This document shows, piece after piece, positions 62,036 through 64,000 of a stretch of 64,000 nucleotides of DNA. Position 1 is the stretch's first letter. The number at the start of each line of letters is the position of its first letter. Source of the stretch: Candidatus Mnemosynella biddleae (lineage in GTDB: Archaea > Halobacteriota > Archaeoglobi > Mnemosynellales > Mnemosynellaceae); the NCBI GenBank assembly GCA_002011165.2, contig MTMI02000010.1:161808-225807 (forward strand). Direction: 5' to 3'. The notes under the pieces are model-generated. The model did not search any database, had not been told where the DNA came from, and was given only the letters and a program-made list of their open reading frames with translations. A program made the translations under genes and the position numbers.

Positions 62036-62998
62036 ATGAGAATTCTCGTGACGGGGGGCGCAGGGTTTATAGGTTCTCATCTGGTGGATGTTCTGATGAA
62101 AGAAAACCATGAGATTAGAGTTCTGGACAACCTGAGCGCTGGAAATTTGGAGAATTTAAAAGGGTGGATGGGACACAGAAACTTTGAATTTTTGAGAGGC
62201 GACATGAGAGATTTGAAGATCGTTCAAAAAGCCTTGGAAAATGTTGATGTGGTTTTTCATCTTGCTGCAAATCCCGAGGTCAGAGTTGGTTCTCAAACTC
62301 CAGAAGTGCTTTACGAAACCAACGTGCTCATCACTTACAACCTTTTGGAGGGGATGAGAAAAAAAGATGTCAACGAATTGATCTTCACTTCATCCTCCAC
62401 GGTTTATGGAGATGCAGAAATCTTGCCTACACCAGAGGATTACGGCGCTCTCGAACCGATAAGCGTCTACGGAGGAGTTAAGCTATCGGCAGAGGCTTTG
62501 ATGAGCGGTTATGCCCATACTTTTGATATCAAAACATTGATTTTCAGACTGGCCAACATCATAGGAAAGAGATCTAATCACGGTGTGATCTACGATTTCA
62601 TAAGAAAGCTGAGAAAAAATCCACAAGAACTTGAAATTCTTGGAGATGGAACTCAAAGAAAGAGTTATCTTCATGTGAGTGATACTATCGAAGGGATTCT
62701 ATATCTTTATCATAGATTTAAAAATGAAAGAAGAATGGTTGATGTTTACAACATAGGTAATGAAGACTGGATAACTGTTAAAGAAATAGCTGAGATCGTT
62801 AGCAAGGAGATGAACTTGAAACCCAAATTCCGGTTTACTGGAGGAGTGGATGGAGGAAGGGGCTGGAAAGGCGATGTTAAGATGATGTTATTGAGCATAG
62901 AGAAAGCAAAGAAAAGAGGATGGAAACCTAAAATGAGCAGTAAAGAAGCAGTTGAAAGAGCAGTTAGAGAGCTTTTAGACGATTTCAAGTATAACTAA
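62036..62998 (+). CDS. galE: UDP-glucose 4-epimerase-like SDR protein
   Basis: 320 aa. TGGAGFIGSHLVDVLM, VVFHLAANPEVRV, TSSSTVYGD, ISVYGGVKLSAE (YxxxK) and KSYLHVSDTIEG. Distinct from the 54952-55839 copy. It begins 33 bases after tRNA-Leu. Confidence 0.88.
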   Translation: MRILVTGGAGFIGSHLVDVLMKENHEIRVLDNLSAGNLENLKGWMGHRNFEFLRGDMRDLKIVQKALENVDVVFHLAANPEVRVGSQTPEVLYETNVLITYNLLEGMRKKDVNELIFTSSSTVYGDAEILPTPEDYGALEPISVYGGVKLSAEALMSGYAHTFDIKTLIFRLANIIGKRSNHGVIYDFIRKLRKNPQELEILGDGTQRKSYLHVSDTIEGILYLYHRFKNERRMVDVYNIGNEDWITVKEIAEIVSKEMNLKPKFRFTGGVDGGRGWKGDVKMMLLSIEKAKKRGWKPKMSSKEAVERAVRELLDDFKYN

Positions 62999-63255
62999 GT
63001 TCTATGCAACTCATGCTACCACTATGTGAGAGTTATTTTTATATGCTCGCGATACGTTCAACCAGACACCTTCTTCAATTTAAAAAATTAAATTAAATTG
63101 AAACACTCTTCTCAAATGGTACAAAATCTCCACCTATTTTCGATTTTTTGTCAAAAAACGCAGATGTTGAGAGCCCAATAATATAGCGTTATTAGGTTGA
63201 ATCAGATTCTATTATGACCTTATAACGATATTCGCTTCTAAGGGTTTTAAATTAT

Positions 63256-63582
63256 CTAAGTAGTAATTAAGTACACTCTATAAGTTTTGCCTTTATATTC
63301 AACATACCAACCACTTAAGCTCCTCATCTTGTTAAATTCCTCAATTGAGATCTTTAACGTGGCTTTACCTTCTTTTTCAGCAATTTCGAGAGCTTTTTTA
63401 AGTGTTGGCAGATCTTTTAGCTCCTCGTCTGTAAGAACTTTAGCACTGGAGTGGTTCGCAATCTCCACATGCACGTACTTGTCGATGTATTCCTGATGGA
63501 GAAAGTATCCTACTATCGCAAAAAATCCAACAACCGCGCCCAGTACAATTAACATCAGTAGTATTTTTCTCAACGTAACCAT
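63256..63582 (-). CDS. Membrane-anchored small protein
   Basis: 108 aa. N-terminal TM (about 6-28) followed by a soluble extracytoplasmic domain (KALEIAEKEGKATLKISIEE... YVEYKGKTYRVYLI). No family recognised. The 257-bp gap before it (62999-63255) holds no gene that I can see. Confidence 0.6.
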   Translation of the reverse strand: MVTLRKILLMLIVLGAVVGFFAIVGYFLHQEYIDKYVHVEIANHSSAKVLTDEELKDLPTLKKALEIAEKEGKATLKISIEEFNKMRSLSGWYVEYKGKTYRVYLITT

Positions 63583-63677
63583 CTCCTCTCTAAAAGTCCT
63601 TTATTCTTTTTCTAAATTCAATCTAGAGTGACCTAACAAAACCTTTCTTTTTCTATCACCTACCACGTTATCAATCT

Positions 63678-63909
63678 TTTTTGATCCTATTTTAGTCTGA
63701 TTTCAACTCAGAGAACAGAGAAATTACACGTAGAGGTGAGAGAAAAATTTCAATCCTATTTTAGTCTGATTTCAACAAAACTTGAGGGAGATCCAATTCC
63801 GATGTGGTTTGAATTTCAATCCTATTTTAGTCTGATTTCAACTTGACCAGAAAAGCTTAAATAAAGGGGTATATCCCCTATTTCAATCCTATTTTAGTCT
63901 GATTTCAAC
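63678..63909 (-). CRISPR. CRISPR array, 4 repeats and 3 spacers
   Basis: 30-bp repeats (minus strand GTTGAAATCAGACTAAAATAGGATTGAAAT split here for length: GTTGAAATCAGACTAAAATA + GGATTGAAAT) at 63880-63909, 63813-63842, 63747-63776 and a degenerate one at 63678-63707 with three changes at its 3' end. Spacers are 37, 36 and 39 bp. The ATTGAAAT 5'-handle and the degenerate distal repeat agree on minus-strand transcription. Repeat resembles Archaeoglobus arrays. No cas gene in the window. Confidence 0.96.
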
Positions 63910-64000
63910 GCTCACTAATTTTCTCTTCTTTTTCAATAAAAATCTTTTTCTGGAGCTTCTTTCATTTATAAGATGTCAGGAATCTCTGAAGATGAGGTTC
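63910..64000 (-). promoter_or_regulatory. Probable CRISPR leader (partial)
   Basis: The 91 bases right of the last repeat are A+T rich, contain no repeat and no supported ORF, and lie upstream of the array in the inferred transcription direction. It is cut by the window edge. Confidence 0.55.

Noticed and set aside
63708..63879. CRISPR spacers targeting the provirus in this window
   Set aside because: Reading both strands I found no convincing match; a computed search is needed to be sure.

Overview
The window looks like the chromosome of a hyperthermophilic euryarchaeon close to Archaeoglobus or Ferroglobus. Evidence: a CRISPR repeat of the Archaeoglobus type (GTTGAAATCAG...GATTGAAAT when read on the minus strand), TATA-box promoters that are often leaderless, a PGF-CTERM surface protein, MoxR/DUF58/DUF4350/DUF4129 and DUF1616 genes, VapBC modules, an intron-containing tRNA and an archaeal DHH phosphoesterase. 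The species assignment is inference.

Region 1 (1 to about 14,871) is the right part of an integrated head-tail (Caudoviricetes-type) provirus. On the minus strand it has a replication/regulation operon (13,285 to 8,406: AbrB-like switch protein, Zn-finger protein, PCNA clamp, small wHTH proteins, PD-(D/E)XK nuclease, Nmad1-like protein, STAS-like protein, a wHTH/Zn-finger protein with origin-like repeats inside its own gene, ASCH protein). Next come the packaging and head genes: small terminase, large terminase, portal, and a MuF protein fused to a JAMM metalloprotease domain. A non-coding RNA block (4,471-4,947) lies between terminase and portal, with an intron-containing tRNA-Gln(UUG), tRNA-Thr(UGU) and two further structured RNAs. 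A short plus-strand operon (13,408-14,880) runs to the right boundary, a 41-bp copy of the 3' end of tRNA-Leu(CAG). No integrase is visible; the left end lies outside the window.

Region 2 (14.9-25.8 kb) is a host cell-envelope block: membrane protein, DUF58, MoxR ATPase, DUF4350 and a DUF4129-containing exported protein (minus), then a plus-strand operon ending in DUF1616, then two secreted Thr/Pro-rich surface proteins, one with a PGF-CTERM sorting signal.

Region 3 (26-53.3 kb) is a surface-glycan island. It holds GlmS, a GlmU-like sugar nucleotidyltransferase, a Dol-P-type GT2, WecB, several GT4/GT2 glycosyltransferases, a P-loop kinase, two alkaline-phosphatase-superfamily enzymes, a multi-pass membrane protein, a methyltransferase, a flippase and a dTDP-rhamnose-type set (RfbC, RfbD, an SDR epimerase, RfbA). 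The part from about 36 to 48 kb is visibly richer in A+T than its flanks. A VapBC pair, a DUF234 ATPase and several broken genes are interspersed.

Region 4 (53.3-57.3 kb) is a graveyard of frameshifted toxin-antitoxin genes around an intact galE-like gene. Region 5 (57.3-62 kb) holds a frameshifted TauE/SafE exporter, APS kinase (CysC), an alkaline-phosphatase-superfamily enzyme, a DHH phosphoesterase, an RHH protein and tRNA-Leu(CAG). Region 6 (62-64 kb) has another galE-like gene, a membrane-anchored small protein and a short CRISPR array whose leader lies to the right.
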